Assembly (NCBI RefSeq): GCF_001431465.1
Contig: NZ_LDJJ01000033.1
Coordinates: 1 to 64,000 of the forward strand
DNA: 64,000 nucleotides
From: Stenotrophomonas terrae
GTDB taxonomy: Bacteria > Pseudomonadota > Gammaproteobacteria > Xanthomonadales > Xanthomonadaceae
Direction: 5' to 3'
Part shown: piece after piece, positions 18,069 through 27,603 of the stretch
How the letters are laid out: every line of letters begins with the position of its first letter
How positions within the stretch are numbered: the stretch's first letter is position 1
Notes under the pieces: generated by a model
Databases searched by the model: none
Seen by the model: only the letters and a program-made list of their open reading frames with translations
What the model was told of the DNA's origin: nothing
Position numbers and translations under genes: made by a program

Positions 18069-18881
18069 TCAGCGTGCCCCGAACAGCAGCAGCGCGCTGA
18101 TCGCCGCACCGAGCAGCAAGGCGCTGAGCAGCAGCCAGGGCCAACGTCGCTGCCGTTTCGGCTTGACCGGCACCGCCGTTGACGGCTTGACCCGTTCCGG
18201 CACCTCGTCGTCTTCCGGCAGGAAGGCCGTTGGCGCGGACACCGGACCCAGCGGAACCTCCAGCACGAACCGGTGGTTGCCTTCAAACACCACCTGATCA
18301 CCGGCCTGCAACCAGCAGTGGCGGGTACTCACGCCATTGACCTGGCTCCCCTCGGCCGAGCCCAGGTCGCGCAGCAATACCTTGTCGCCATGCCGCTCGA
18401 AGCGGGCATGACGCGGGGCGAAGGCCGGGTCATCGATGAGAATATCGCTGGCCGGATCGCTGCCGATGCTGCGCGGCTTGTCCAGCGTGAAACTGCGGCC
18501 GTGGTGACGCCCACCTACTCCGCGCAGCAGCACCCGCAGGTCGTCGCCGCCCTCACTGGGAACTTCCGGCGGATGCGGCACCTGCTCGCATTCGCCGCGC
18601 AGCAGCATCTCCGCACCGTCGGCATAGACCGCATCGCCAGCGCGTAGCAGCGCCATGCGGCGTACCGGACGGCCGTTGACATGGATGCCACGGCCACCAT
18701 TGGCGACCTGTAGCCAAACCCCGCGCTGGTCGGTGCAGAACTGCGCCAACAGCAACGGGCCAACACTGCCATCGCCTAGCCGCACCTGCCCGGACGCATG
18801 CCGAACAATGCGCTGCACGCCCGGCATCAATGACTGATCGGGCTGCTGACGGTTGCTGAAATGGACTTGCAGAGTGCGCAC
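18069..18881 (-). CDS. FHA-domain membrane protein
   Basis: The 270-aa product starts at a GTG. The N-terminal half looks like a degenerate FHA fold (GRGIHVNGRPVRRMALLRAG). A clear forkhead-associated domain follows at about residues 125-210, with RSIGSD, then APRHARFERHGDKVLLRDLG and SQVNG, the Arg/Ser-Arg-His/Asn positions that bind phosphothreonine. A single C-terminal transmembrane helix (WPWLLLSALLLGAAISALLL) anchors it with the FHA part in the cytoplasm. No kinase gene is adjacent, so its partner is unknown. It is divergent from the polyhydroxyalkanoate-type gene at 19000. Confidence 0.85.
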   Translation of the reverse strand: MRTLQVHFSNRQQPDQSLMPGVQRIVRHASGQVRLGDGSVGPLLLAQFCTDQRGVWLQVANGGRGIHVNGRPVRRMALLRAGDAVYADGAEMLLRGECEQVPHPPEVPSEGGDDLRVLLRGVGGRHHGRSFTLDKPRSIGSDPASDILIDDPAFAPRHARFERHGDKVLLRDLGSAEGSQVNGVSTRHCWLQAGDQVVFEGNHRFVLEVPLGPVSAPTAFLPEDDEVPERVKPSTAVPVKPKRQRRWPWLLLSALLLGAAISALLLFGAR

Positions 18882-18999
18882 CGCAGCAGACTATCAGGTC
18901 GTCCCGTCATGCAGAAGCTGTTCGTGAGGCTTGGACTACGCCGCGCAGGTCCGCACAATGGCGCAACTTTCCTACTTACAGCAGTTCAGGCCACACCCC

Positions 19000-19275
19000 A
19001 TGTCGACCATTGATATCCAGCACGCTCATTCCCTGTCCGACGACAAGGCCCGCACCGCCATCACCGAGGTCGCCGAAAAACTGCAGGAGCGCTTTGACGT
19101 GGTCACCCGCTGGGAAGGCGCGGTACTGCATTTCAACCGCTCCGGCGTGGATGGCGCGATCGAACTGCTGCCCGGTGCGGTGCGCGTCAAGGCGGAGCTG
19201 GGCTTCCTGTTGTCGGCCATGAAGGGCATGGTGGAATCGGAAATTCAACGCGTGCTGACTGACAAACTCGGCTGA
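19000..19275 (+). CDS. Polyhydroxyalkanoic acid system family protein
   Basis: The 91-aa product matches the short family of putative polyhydroxyalkanoate-system proteins (family recognition only; function unproven). It has the HSLSDDKARTAITEVAEKLQ opening, a hydrophilic beta-rich middle (VVTRWEGAVLHFNRSGVDG) and a helical end. The start at 19000 gives the family length; an upstream ATG at 18931 adds unrelated residues. A phasin gene follows after 79 bases. Confidence 0.8.
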   Translation: MSTIDIQHAHSLSDDKARTAITEVAEKLQERFDVVTRWEGAVLHFNRSGVDGAIELLPGAVRVKAELGFLLSAMKGMVESEIQRVLTDKLG

Positions 19276-19354
19276 GCCCGGACCGTCACACAACCCAAGC
19301 CCGTGTGCCGTTACGGTGTAGATGGACTCTTCAACCCCGCATAGGAGCATCGTC

Positions 19355-19819
19355 ATGACCACATATGAGCAACGCCCCGACGACGAGGACGACACCGCAG
19401 GCATCCAGGGCCAGGCCGAACGGCTGGGCAAGAAGATGACCGAGTCGGCCCAGCAGGTCTGGCTGGCCGGCTTGGGCGCGCTGTCGCGTGCGCAGGCCGA
19501 GGGCAGCAAGCTGTTCGATACACTGGTCAAGGAAGGCCAGACCATGGAGGCCCGCTCACGCGAGCAGTCCAGCAAGGGCGAAAGCCTGCGCGACACCGTG
19601 GAAAACACCCTGGGCCAGGCCCGCGACCGCGCCGCTGGCACCTGGGACCGGGTCGAAAAGTCATTTGAAGACCGGGTTCACAGCGTGCTGCGGCGCCTGG
19701 ATGTGCCCTCCCGCTCTGATATCGAGGCCCTGAACGACCGCCTGGACGCTCTCAATCGCCGCCTCACCCGCGCCGAAAGCCGCGCCGCGCACGGCGAGCA
19801 GCAAGCTGAAGATCAGTAA
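19355..19819 (+). CDS. Phasin family protein
   Basis: The 154-aa product has the phasin core, small amphipathic helical proteins that coat polyhydroxyalkanoate granules: ESAQQVWLAGLGALSRAQAE, then SKLFDTLVKEGQ. A charged coiled-coil C-terminus follows (SDIEALNDRLDALNRRLTRA). The start at 19355 has AGGAG seven bases upstream. No polyhydroxyalkanoate synthase lies in the window, so the granule role is inferred from family only. Confidence 0.85.
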   Translation: MTTYEQRPDDEDDTAGIQGQAERLGKKMTESAQQVWLAGLGALSRAQAEGSKLFDTLVKEGQTMEARSREQSSKGESLRDTVENTLGQARDRAAGTWDRVEKSFEDRVHSVLRRLDVPSRSDIEALNDRLDALNRRLTRAESRAAHGEQQAEDQ

Positions 19820-19856
19820 TGTTGCAAAGCAGCATTGGTTGCGTGAGAATCCTTTC

Positions 19857-19919
19857 ACCCGCCAGCAGTACCGCGCCGTAAGTCTCCCTCCCCTCACGGC
19901 ACCGGATGGCGGGTTTTTC
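19857..19919 (+). terminator. Possible terminator of the phasin gene
   Basis: acccgcca (19857-19864) pairs with tggcgggt (19907-19914) and is followed by five T. The 42-base loop is long, so the call is weak. Confidence 0.4.
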
Positions 19920-20042
19920 ATGCCTGCGATTTGACCGAACGGCTGCATCGGCGGGTTTCGCGCCTGCCAGCAAGCGATAATCCAGCTTTCACCATGTCGC
20001 CCCCGTGATATCGGGCGGCGGTTGCCAGCGCTGGAGGCATGC

Positions 20043-20861
20043 ATGCAAACCCCTCTCCCGGAACCCGATTCCGGTACCCAGACCCGTCACGCCCTGCATG
20101 GCCAATACCCGCGCGCCGAGACCGTCGACGATTTCCGCCACAACCTGGCCCTGGTCCACGAGCGCATCAATGCCGCCTGCCAGCGGGTTGGCCGCGACCC
20201 CACCAGCGTGCGCCTGCTGCCGGTCAGCAAGACCATCGACGAGGCACATATCCGCCTGGCCTATCAGGCCGGCTGCCGCTTGCTGGGTGAGAACAAGGTG
20301 CAGGAAGCCCACCATAAATGGCAGGCGATGCAGGACCTGGGTGACCTGCAATGGTCGGTCATCGGCCACCTGCAGACCAACAAGGCCAAACTGGTAGCGC
20401 GCTTCGCAAGCGAGTTCCAGGCACTGGACAGCCTGCGCCTGGCACAGACGCTGGAGCGCCGCCTGCAGTCCGAAGGCCGCTCGCTGGATGTGTTCGTGCA
20501 GGTCAACACCTCCAACGAAGCCAGCAAGTATGGCCTGGCCCCGGACGAGGTTGCCGGTTTCCTGCAGGCGCTGCCGCGCTCTGGCGCGCTGCGGGTGCGC
20601 GGGCTGATGACCCTGGCGCTGTTTTCGGCCCAGCCCGAGCAGGTGCGGGCCTGCTTTGTCCGCCTGCGCGAACTGCGCGATCAGCTGCGCCAGCAGGCAC
20701 CGGCCAACATCGGCCTGGACGAGCTGTCGATGGGCATGTCGGGGGACTTCGAGATCGCCATCGAGGAAGGCGCAAGCGTGGTCCGCGTCGGCCAGGCCAT
20801 TTTCGGTGCACGCACGGTACCGGACAGCCATTACTGGCCAAGCAATGAACGGACGGAATAA
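20043..20861 (+). CDS. YggS-family PLP homeostasis protein
   Basis: The 272-aa product is the single-domain alanine-racemase-like PLP-binding protein (YggS/PROSC). It buffers pyridoxal phosphate and influences amino-acid pools; no enzyme reaction is established. The PLP lysine is in LLPVSKTIDEAHIRLAY. Further family marks are LLGENKVQEAHHKW, WSVIGHLQTNKAKL and the C-terminal LSMGMSGDFEIAIEEGASVV. The start at 20043 has GGAGG five bases upstream. It is rightward and alone. Confidence 0.93.
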   Translation: MQTPLPEPDSGTQTRHALHGQYPRAETVDDFRHNLALVHERINAACQRVGRDPTSVRLLPVSKTIDEAHIRLAYQAGCRLLGENKVQEAHHKWQAMQDLGDLQWSVIGHLQTNKAKLVARFASEFQALDSLRLAQTLERRLQSEGRSLDVFVQVNTSNEASKYGLAPDEVAGFLQALPRSGALRVRGLMTLALFSAQPEQVRACFVRLRELRDQLRQQAPANIGLDELSMGMSGDFEIAIEEGASVVRVGQAIFGARTVPDSHYWPSNERTE

Positions 20862-20951
20862 TTCGTCCGCAACGCTCAAAAAGGCGACGTCATCCGGTCC
20901 TTACGGTCATCAGGGAAGATAGACTGAGGCCCTTCCATAAGCTTCCCAGGT

Positions 20952-21956
20952 ATGTCGATGTTCTCGTGGATTCTGGCCCTGGTACTTGCATTGCTCTTGT
21001 GGGGCCTGGCTTCGGCTTACCTGTGGTTGGTCGCCCGTCGCAGCACCGAACGCCAGCACGGCCTGGCCGCGCTGGCCGGCATGCGCTGGCGGGAGTTTTC
21101 CCGGATCGTGCACCAGGCCATGGCCGAGCAGCGCGGCCTGCATGCGCTGACCGATGAAGAAGACAACGACCGCGGCACCAGCAGCGATTTCCTGTTGCAG
21201 CGTGATGGCAAGCGTTGGCTGGTGTCCTGCAAGCACGGGCGCGCATACCGCTTTGACGCCGGCGCGATCCACGAGCTGGCATCGGCGATCAGCCTCACCG
21301 GTGCGGTCGGCGGCCTGTTGATCACCGAGGGTCACGTCGAGCGCGATGGCCTGGCCGAGGCCGAGAAGCAGTCCATCGAAGTCATCGACGCCCGCCAGCT
21401 TTGGCAGCTGCTCAAACCCTATATGCCGGCCGACGTGCGCGACACGGTCACCGGCATCGCGCGCCGCGAGGCCGTCCGCCACACCGGTATTGCCGGGCTG
21501 GCTGCAGTCACCTTTGGTCTGCTGGTTGGCATGGGTTACATGACCCTGCGCAGCGATACGCCAGCAGCCGAACCCATCGTGGCGGCACCGGCGGCGCACC
21601 CCGTCGCCGCTCCGGCAAGCCCCCAACCACAAGCAGCTGCCGAAGTCGACAAAGACGCCGCGCCAGCGGCAGCGGCCAATCCTTCCGACCTGATCCAGGA
21701 CCCGGACCCGGCTACATTGCTGCGTTACCAGCAATCCGTGTCCAAGGCACTGGCCAGCACCGCTGGTGTGGTCAGCGGCATCTGGCTGACCCGCTCCACC
21801 TTGTCGGTGGAACGCAGTGGCGAGGATGCGCAGGTATGGCCCTTGATCTGCAAGCAGCTCGAACGTTACCCGGCCCTGCGTACCACCCGCGTGCAGCTCA
21901 ATCCCCGCCCGGGCGTCAATGAGCCGGTGCGCTGGCGCCAGTGCAGCACCATCTGA
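20952..21956 (+). CDS. Membrane-anchored restriction-endonuclease-like (Mrr-type) protein
   Basis: The 334-aa product opens with a transmembrane helix (residues about 4-27). A cytoplasmic Mrr/PD-(D/E)XK-like region follows at about 40-150: MRWREFSRIVHQAMAEQRG, then SSDFLLQRDGKRWLVSCKHG, where Asp and the 'S-C-K' lysine occupy the nuclease positions. A second helix lies at about 178-200, then a Pro/Ala linker and a small C-terminal domain (SVERSGEDAQVWPLICKQLE). No methylase is nearby, so this is not an ordinary restriction system. Nuclease activity is inferred from fold only. Confidence 0.7.
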   Translation: MSMFSWILALVLALLLWGLASAYLWLVARRSTERQHGLAALAGMRWREFSRIVHQAMAEQRGLHALTDEEDNDRGTSSDFLLQRDGKRWLVSCKHGRAYRFDAGAIHELASAISLTGAVGGLLITEGHVERDGLAEAEKQSIEVIDARQLWQLLKPYMPADVRDTVTGIARREAVRHTGIAGLAAVTFGLLVGMGYMTLRSDTPAAEPIVAAPAAHPVAAPASPQPQAAAEVDKDAAPAAAANPSDLIQDPDPATLLRYQQSVSKALASTAGVVSGIWLTRSTLSVERSGEDAQVWPLICKQLERYPALRTTRVQLNPRPGVNEPVRWRQCSTI

Positions 21957-22012
21957 AGCCGGCTTCGGCTTGGCTGCGCCGCAGGCGTGGCCAAGCACCC
22001 GGCTTAGCGGAT
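21956..22012. terminator. Hairpins between convergent genes (Mrr-like and hutC)
   Basis: aagccg-gctt-cggctt (21956-21971) is followed by a larger pairing of gcttggc with gccaagc. They lie in the 75-base space between convergent stops, where a shared terminator is expected. No strong T run is seen. Confidence 0.4.
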
Positions 22013-22031
22013 CCGTTTCAACAACTGACTG

Positions 22032-22760
22032 TCAGCGAGAGCCTGGCGCGAAGCGCGCGATCAGGTCGTAGGCGTCACCCAGAAACATCTGCCGCACCCA
22101 GGTGATGGGCAGTTCACCACGCCAGGTCTGGCGGTCGATCACCAGGCAGGCGGTGCCCACCGGCACTTTCAGCAATGCGGCTTCGTCGGCATCGGCCGCG
22201 ACGGCGCTGATGCGGTGCTGGCCGCGCGTCCATGACACGTTCTGCAGCAACCAGCTGCCGGGCGCGTGGATGGAAAAATCCACCTTCAAGGTTTCCGGCA
22301 CCGCCTCGGGATTGATCAGCCGGCGCTCCAGCGCCAAGGGCTTGCCGTCGGCAAGATGCAGGCAGCGCATCGCCAGCAATTTGCCCTCCCCTACCAGCTG
22401 CGTTTCTTCGGCGACGGTTTCCCTGGCCTTGCGGTGCGCGCGCTCCAGCAACTGAAAACCGTACTCGTGGCCGCGGTCGGTAACCGCCACTTCGATATCC
22501 GGGATTTCCAGTGCCACCTGCTCCAGATGCGGTGGCTGCCGCGCCACGAACGAACCGGCACGACGGCGGCGCTCGATCATGCCGCTCTCAGCCAGCGCGG
22601 TAAGCACCTTGTTGACCGTCATCCGCGAGCAGCCGTACTGCTCCATCAGCTCGTGTTCGAACGGGATACGGAAGCCGGGCTCCCATTCGCCACTGAGGAT
22701 GCGGCTTTCTATGTCACTGCGGATGCGGTGATTGAGGGTGGGAGCTTTTTTGCCCTTCAC
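22032..22760 (-). CDS. hutC: Histidine-utilisation repressor HutC (GntR family)
   Basis: The 242-aa product has an N-terminal GntR winged helix (RIRSDIESRILSGEWEPGFR, then ELMEQYGCSRMTVNKVL). A C-terminal UTRA effector domain (about residues 85-235) binds urocanate in characterised HutC proteins. The GTG start at 22760 is chosen for AGGA seven bases upstream. Its predicted operator, TTGTATATACAA, lies between hutF and hutI. It is probably co-transcribed with hutF (41 bases apart), giving autoregulation. Confidence 0.93.
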   Translation of the reverse strand: MKGKKAPTLNHRIRSDIESRILSGEWEPGFRIPFEHELMEQYGCSRMTVNKVLTALAESGMIERRRRAGSFVARQPPHLEQVALEIPDIEVAVTDRGHEYGFQLLERAHRKARETVAEETQLVGEGKLLAMRCLHLADGKPLALERRLINPEAVPETLKVDFSIHAPGSWLLQNVSWTRGQHRISAVAADADEAALLKVPVGTACLVIDRQTWRGELPITWVRQMFLGDAYDLIARFAPGSR

Positions 22761-22800
22761 TCGGGTTTCCTGAAAGAGACGGCGCGCGCCGATGCGAACC

Positions 22801-24174
22801 TTACGCCAGTATCCGCGCCAATGCGGCACGGTAGCGGGTGGTGATCGCATCGCGGTTCACGTGGCGACCGTCGCGGACCACGGCCCGTCCGTTACGCCAG
22901 ACGCTGCGCAGGGCGCCATTACGTGCGGCGAACAGCCAGCTGTCAAGCAGGGTATCGCCCATGCGGCCCAGCAGCGCCGGGTGCTCACGGTCCAGCTCCA
23001 GCAGATCGGCGCAGGCGCCGACAGCCAATCCCGCTGGCACGCCCAACGCCTGCGCGCCACCTTCGGCGGCCTGCTGGAACAGCCAGCGGCCGCTGGACAA
23101 CTCGCCCGGCGACAACACATTGCGTCCACGCAGCTGCAGGCGCTGGCCGTATTCGAGCAAACGCAGCTCCTCGGCCGCATCGATCAGTACATTGGAATCG
23201 GAACCAACCCCGAAACGGCCACCCGCGCGCACGAAATCGCGCATCGGGAACAGCCCATCGCCCAGATTGGCCTCGGTGATCGGGCACAGACCCACCACCG
23301 CGCCGCTATCGGCTATCTGCTGAACCTCGCCATCGGTGAGATGGGTGGCATGCACCAGGCACCAGCGCTGATCGACGCTGGCATTGGCATACAACCATTC
23401 CACCGGGCGCTGCCCGCTCCATGCCAGGCAGGCATCCACTTCGCGGGTCTGCTCGGCGATATGGATATGGATCGGCCCCGGGGCCATCGCCTCCAACGCC
23501 TGCAATTGCTGTGGGGTACAGGCGCGCAGGCTATGCGGTGCCAAGCCCAGCACGGCATCGGCCGTACCTGCCAGCGCCCGCGTGCAACCGTCCAGCAGCG
23601 CGGCAAAATCGTCGATATCGTGCAGAAAACGGCGTTGTGCAGGCGTGGCCGCGGCGCCGCCGAAATCGCTATGCGCGTAGAACACCGGCAGCAAGGTCAG
23701 GCCCAAGCCGGTTTCGTCGGCTGCTGCCGCAACCCGCACGGCCATCTCGGCATGATCGGCGTAACGGCGGCCATCTTCGGCGTGATGCAGGTAGTGGAAC
23801 TCGCCGACGCGGGTGAAACCGCTTTCCAGCATTTCCATATAGGCCTGCGCGGCGATGGCCTGGAACGTGTCCGGATCCAGCCGGTCCAGGAACCGGTACA
23901 TCAGCTCACGCCAGCTCCAGAAGCTGTCGCCCGAACGCCCACCCACCTCGGTAAGCGCGGCCATCGCCCGCTGGAAGGCGTGACTGTGCAGATTGCCCAG
24001 CCCCGGCACCACCACGTCCAGGCGCTGCGCCTGGCCGTCCCAGGCTTCACCGACGGCCACCGCGGTGATGCGGCCGGCGACGCTATCAATGCGCACATCC
24101 TGCGCCCAGCCCTGCGGCAGCAAGGCCTGGGCGGCATGGAAACGGACAGATGCGGTCGGCTTGATCGTTGTCAC
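22801..24174 (-). CDS. hutF: Formimidoylglutamate deiminase
   Basis: The 457-aa amidohydrolase converts N-formimidoyl-L-glutamate to N-formyl-L-glutamate and ammonia, the fourth step of the five-step histidine pathway. The metal-binding LGNLHSHAFQRAMAAL is at about residues 60-75. Further metal ligands are HIHIAEQTREV and GVGSDSN near the C-terminus. The GTG start at 24174 has GGAGAG upstream. The frame stays open across antisense hutI up to 25467, but that extension is a composition artefact. hutC follows on the same strand. Confidence 0.94.
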   Translation of the reverse strand: MTTIKPTASVRFHAAQALLPQGWAQDVRIDSVAGRITAVAVGEAWDGQAQRLDVVVPGLGNLHSHAFQRAMAALTEVGGRSGDSFWSWRELMYRFLDRLDPDTFQAIAAQAYMEMLESGFTRVGEFHYLHHAEDGRRYADHAEMAVRVAAAADETGLGLTLLPVFYAHSDFGGAAATPAQRRFLHDIDDFAALLDGCTRALAGTADAVLGLAPHSLRACTPQQLQALEAMAPGPIHIHIAEQTREVDACLAWSGQRPVEWLYANASVDQRWCLVHATHLTDGEVQQIADSGAVVGLCPITEANLGDGLFPMRDFVRAGGRFGVGSDSNVLIDAAEELRLLEYGQRLQLRGRNVLSPGELSSGRWLFQQAAEGGAQALGVPAGLAVGACADLLELDREHPALLGRMGDTLLDSWLFAARNGALRSVWRNGRAVVRDGRHVNRDAITTRYRAALARILA

Positions 24175-24197
24175 TGGACACTCTCCGATGGTCGCCG

Positions 24198-24216
24198 TTA
24201 TTGTATATACAAATAA
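24198..24216. promoter_or_regulatory. HutC operator between hutF and hutI
   Basis: TTGTATATACAA at 24201-24212 is a perfect 12-bp palindrome in an AT-rich patch. It is centred in the 57-base divergent hutF/hutI spacer and resembles the known Pseudomonas HutC site (CTTGTATGTACAAG). One operator would control both divergent units. The site is seen directly; the binding is inferred. Confidence 0.85.
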
Positions 24217-24231
24217 GCACGGAGAGGGGCA

Positions 24232-25437
24232 ATGCGCTGCGATACGCTCTGGCACAACGCCAACCTGATGACCCTGGATGACGCCTCGGGCGGACTGGGA
24301 ACAATCGTGGATGGCGTCATCGCCGCCCGCGACGGCCGCATCCTGTATGCCGGACCGGCAACGACTGCACCCGCATTTGAAGCCGATACCCGCATCGACT
24401 GCAATGGCCGCTGGATCAGCCCCGGCCTGATCGACTGCCATACGCACCTGGTCTACGCCGGCAATCGCGCAGGCGAGTTCGAGCAGCGCCTGCAGGGCGT
24501 GAGCTACGCGCAGATAGCCAAGGCCGGCGGCGGTATCGTCGCCACCGTCAGCGCCACCCGCCAGGCCGACGATGCCGCGTTGATCCGCGCCAGCCTGCCG
24601 CGGCTGGATGCAATGCTGGCCGAGGGCGTGACCACCATCGAGATCAAATCCGGCTACGGCCTGGCCTTGGCCGATGAACGCAAGCAGCTGCGCGTGGCGC
24701 GCGAGCTGGGCGTGCTGCGCAAGGTCGAGGTGGTGCCCACCTTCCTCGGTGCGCATGCAGTACCGCCAGGCCACGAAGCGCAGGCCTACATCAATGAAGT
24801 CTGCGCGGTGATGATCCCGGCGATCGCAGCCGAAGGGCTTGCCGAGGCGGTCGACATCTTCTGCGAGAACATCGCCTTCTCCCCGGCGCAGGCGCAGCAG
24901 GTTTTCGAAGCCGCCAAACAACACGGCCTGGCCATCAAGATCCACGCCGAGCAGCTGTCCAACCAGCATGGTGCGGAACTGGCAGCAAAGCATGGTGCGC
25001 TGTCCGCCGACCATATCGAACACCTGGACCAGGCCGGCATCGACGCCATGCGCGCGTCGGGCACCGTCGCCGTCCTGCTGCCCGGCGCCTATTTCTACAC
25101 CCGCGAGACCGTATTGCCACCTATCCAGGCGCTGCGCGACGCAGGCGTACCGATGGCCCTGGCCACCGACAGCAACCCCGGCACCTCGCCACTGACCAGC
25201 CCGCTGCTGGCAATGAACATGGGCGCCACCTTGTTCCGCATGACGGTAAGCGAATGCATCGCCGGCTTCACCCGCGAAGCGGCGCGCGCGCTGGGCCGCG
25301 CCGAGCGCCTCGGCAAGCTCGCTGCCGGCATGGATTGCGACCTCGCCATCTGGGACATCGACGCCCCGGCCGATCTGGTTTACCGCATCGGCTTCAACCC
25401 TCTGCATGCCCGCGTCTGGCGCGGGCAAACCATCTGA
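24232..25437 (+). CDS. hutI: Imidazolonepropionase
   Basis: The 401-aa metal-dependent amidohydrolase opens the imidazolone ring to give formimidoylglutamate, the third step. The metal HxH motif is [20 protein letters not shown] (about residues 64-83). Substrate contacts follow ([14 protein letters not shown]), with further metal ligands in [16 protein letters not shown] and the late Asp in [12 protein letters not shown]. It is the first gene of the rightward hut unit, 20 bases from the HutC operator. hutH follows after 22 bases. Confidence 0.96.
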   Translation: MRCDTLWHNANLMTLDDASGGLGTIVDGVIAARDGRILYAGPATTAPAFEADTRIDCNGRWISPGLIDCHTHLVYAGNRAGEFEQRLQGVSYAQIAKAGGGIVATVSATRQADDAALIRASLPRLDAMLAEGVTTIEIKSGYGLALADERKQLRVARELGVLRKVEVVPTFLGAHAVPPGHEAQAYINEVCAVMIPAIAAEGLAEAVDIFCENIAFSPAQAQQVFEAAKQHGLAIKIHAEQLSNQHGAELAAKHGALSADHIEHLDQAGIDAMRASGTVAVLLPGAYFYTRETVLPPIQALRDAGVPMALATDSNPGTSPLTSPLLAMNMGATLFRMTVSECIAGFTREAARALGRAERLGKLAAGMDCDLAIWDIDAPADLVYRIGFNPLHARVWRGQTI

Positions 25438-25459
25438 ACAACGCACTGCTGGAGCACGC

Positions 25460-27007
25460 ATGAGCACTACCCTGACCCTCCTCCCCGGCCACGTACCGTT
25501 GGCGCAATGGCGGCAGATCTATCGCGGCGCCGATGTGCGTCTGGATGAATCCGCACAGGCCGCCGTTCTGCGCAGCGCACAGGTGGTGGATGCCATTGTC
25601 GCCAAGGGCGAGCCGGTCTATGGCATCAATACCGGCTTCGGCAAACTGGCCAGCGTCCGCATCGAACGCGAGGACCTGCAGACCCTGCAGCGCAATATCG
25701 TGCTGTCGCATGCGGCCGGCGTTGGCGAGCCGATGCCGGCCAATGTGGTGCGACTGATGATGGCGCTGAAACTGACCAGCCTGGCCCAGGGCGCGTCGGG
25801 CATACGCCCGCAGACCCTGGCCTTGCTGGAAGCCATGCTGCAGAAGGATGTGGTGCCGGTGGTGCCGTGCCAGGGTTCGGTCGGTGCTTCCGGCGACCTG
25901 GCACCGCTGTCGCATCTGGCCAGCGTGATGATCGGGGTTGGTGAAGCCTTTGTCGGCGGTGTACGCATGTCAGCCGAAGCGGCCTTCGCGCAGGTCGGCC
26001 TGCAGCCACTGGTACTGGGCGCGAAGGAAGGCCTGGCCCTGCTCAACGGCACCCAGTATTCCACCGCCTATGCCTTGGCAGGGCTGTTCGAGATTGAAGT
26101 GGTGTTCCAGGCGGCGCTGGTAACCGGCGCGCTGTCGGTGGAGGCCGCCAAGGGCTCGGATACGCCGTTTGACCCGCGCATCCACAGCATCCGTGGCCAG
26201 CGTGGGCAGATCGCCACCGCCGCCGTCCTGCGCGAGCTGATGCAGGGCTCGGCAATCCGCGAATCGCATCGCGACAACGACGTCCGCGTGCAGGACCCTT
26301 ATTGCCTGCGCTGCCAGCCACAGGTGATGGGCGCGGCACTGGACATCATGCGCCAGGCCGCGAGCACGCTGGAGATCGAAGCCAATGGTGTGTCCGACAA
26401 CCCGCTGGTGTTCACCGATACCGGCGAAGCCCTGAGCGGCGGCAACTTCCATGCCGAACCGGTGGCATTTGCAGCGGACATGCTGGCGATGGCGATCTGC
26501 GAGATCGGCTCGATCAGCGAGCGCCGCACGGCAATGCTGGTGGACCCGGCATTGTCCGGCCTGCCCGCCTTCCTGACCCCGAAGCCGGGCTTGAACTCGG
26601 GCTTCATGATTCCGCAGGTCACCGCTGCAGCCTTGGTCTCCGAGAACAAGCAGCGCGCCTACCCGGCGAGCGTGGATTCGATCCCGACCTCGGCCAATCA
26701 GGAAGACCATGTATCGATGGCCGCGCATGGCGCACGTCGTTTGATTGCGATGGCTGAGAACGCTGCCAATGTGATCGGTATCGAACTGCTTGCTGCGGGC
26801 CAAGGCTGTGATTTCCATGCACCGCTGCGTTCGAGTTCGGCACTGGAACACGTGCGCTCCACGCTACGTGCGCAAGTACCGACGCTGCAGGACGACCGTT
26901 ACTTCCATCCGGACATGGTTGCTGCCACTGCATTGGTGCGTGCTGGTGCGTTGACGGCTGGTTTGGACGTGCAGCTGCCTGGCGTAGAAGCAAGCGCCAA
27001 GGCCTGA
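25460..27007 (+). CDS. hutH: Histidine ammonia-lyase
   Basis: The 515-aa enzyme deaminates histidine to urocanate, the first step. The Ala143-Ser144-Gly145 triad that cyclises into the MIO cofactor is intact in [16 protein letters not shown]. Other marks are [13 protein letters not shown] near residue 54 and the conserved VSDNPLVF. The start at 25460 has GGAG six bases upstream. A 183-bp tandem repeat region fills the gap to hutG. Confidence 0.97.
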   Translation: MSTTLTLLPGHVPLAQWRQIYRGADVRLDESAQAAVLRSAQVVDAIVAKGEPVYGINTGFGKLASVRIEREDLQTLQRNIVLSHAAGVGEPMPANVVRLMMALKLTSLAQGASGIRPQTLALLEAMLQKDVVPVVPCQGSVGASGDLAPLSHLASVMIGVGEAFVGGVRMSAEAAFAQVGLQPLVLGAKEGLALLNGTQYSTAYALAGLFEIEVVFQAALVTGALSVEAAKGSDTPFDPRIHSIRGQRGQIATAAVLRELMQGSAIRESHRDNDVRVQDPYCLRCQPQVMGAALDIMRQAASTLEIEANGVSDNPLVFTDTGEALSGGNFHAEPVAFAADMLAMAICEIGSISERRTAMLVDPALSGLPAFLTPKPGLNSGFMIPQVTAAALVSENKQRAYPASVDSIPTSANQEDHVSMAAHGARRLIAMAENAANVIGIELLAAGQGCDFHAPLRSSSALEHVRSTLRAQVPTLQDDRYFHPDMVAATALVRAGALTAGLDVQLPGVEASAKA

Positions 27008-27047
27008 TGGAAGCATATGCAGCGCGGGCCGAAAGCAGCTGTGTTGT

Positions 27048-27565
27048 CCCCTCTCGCGCCTGCGGGAGAAGGTGGCGCGCAGCGACGGATGAGGGGAGAT
27101 TTTCAGCTTCATCGCGAAGAGCGCCCTCACCTGCCCTCCGGGCATCCTCTCCCGCTTGCGGGAGAGGAGACAGCCCGCAGCGCTGCAATCTGCCAGACCA
27201 CGCGAATCCGACAGCAAGCCGCGATGCATTCCCTTCTCCCGCCTGCGGGAGAAGATGGCGCGCAGCGACGGATGAGGGGAGCTTTTCAGCTTCATCGCGG
27301 AAAGCGCCCTCACCTGCCCTGCGGGCATCCTCTCCCGCTTGCGGGAGAGGCGACGGCGGGCAGCGCTGCAATCTGTCAGACCACGCACAGCCGCCAGCAA
27401 GCCGCGAACCTGTCCCTTCTCCTGCCTGCGGGAGAAGGTGGCGCGCAGCGACGGATGAGGGGGGCTTTTCAGCTTCATCGCGAAGATCGCCCTCACCTGC
27501 CCTGCGGGCATCCTCTCCCGCTTGCGGGAGAGGAGACAGCACGCCGCACTGCAATCTGTGAGAGC
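27048..27565. repeat. 183-bp tandem repeat, nearly three copies, inside the hut operon
   Basis: Copies begin at 27048, 27231 and 27414, an exact 183-base period; the third stops near 27565. Each unit holds one palindrome tctcccgcctgcgggaga (copy 1 changed to ctctcgcgcctgcggg, copy 3 to tctcctgcctgcggg). A conserved tail gcgcgcagcgacggatgagg follows, then an inverted partner ctctcccgcttgcgggagag. Reading frames across it are repeat shadows. The region replaces the short hutH-hutG spacer. Confidence 0.9.
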
Positions 27566-27603
27566 AGAAAAAGACAAAACCCCGCCATGCCCCAGGAATC
27601 CCT

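Noticed and set aside
24175-25467. Upstream extension of the hutF frame to 888 codons across hutI
   Set aside because: The extension is antisense to hutI and lacks family resemblance; the GTG at 24174 with GGAGAG gives the normal HutF length.
27048-27565. CRISPR array
   Set aside because: Units are 183 bp and nearly identical throughout, with no short repeats separated by unique spacers and no cas genes nearby.
26619-27577. Several long frames reading 'PLPQAGE' or 'PPAGEG' repeats between hutH and hutG
   Set aside because: They are translations of the 183-bp intergenic repeat in several frames and both strands, not genes.
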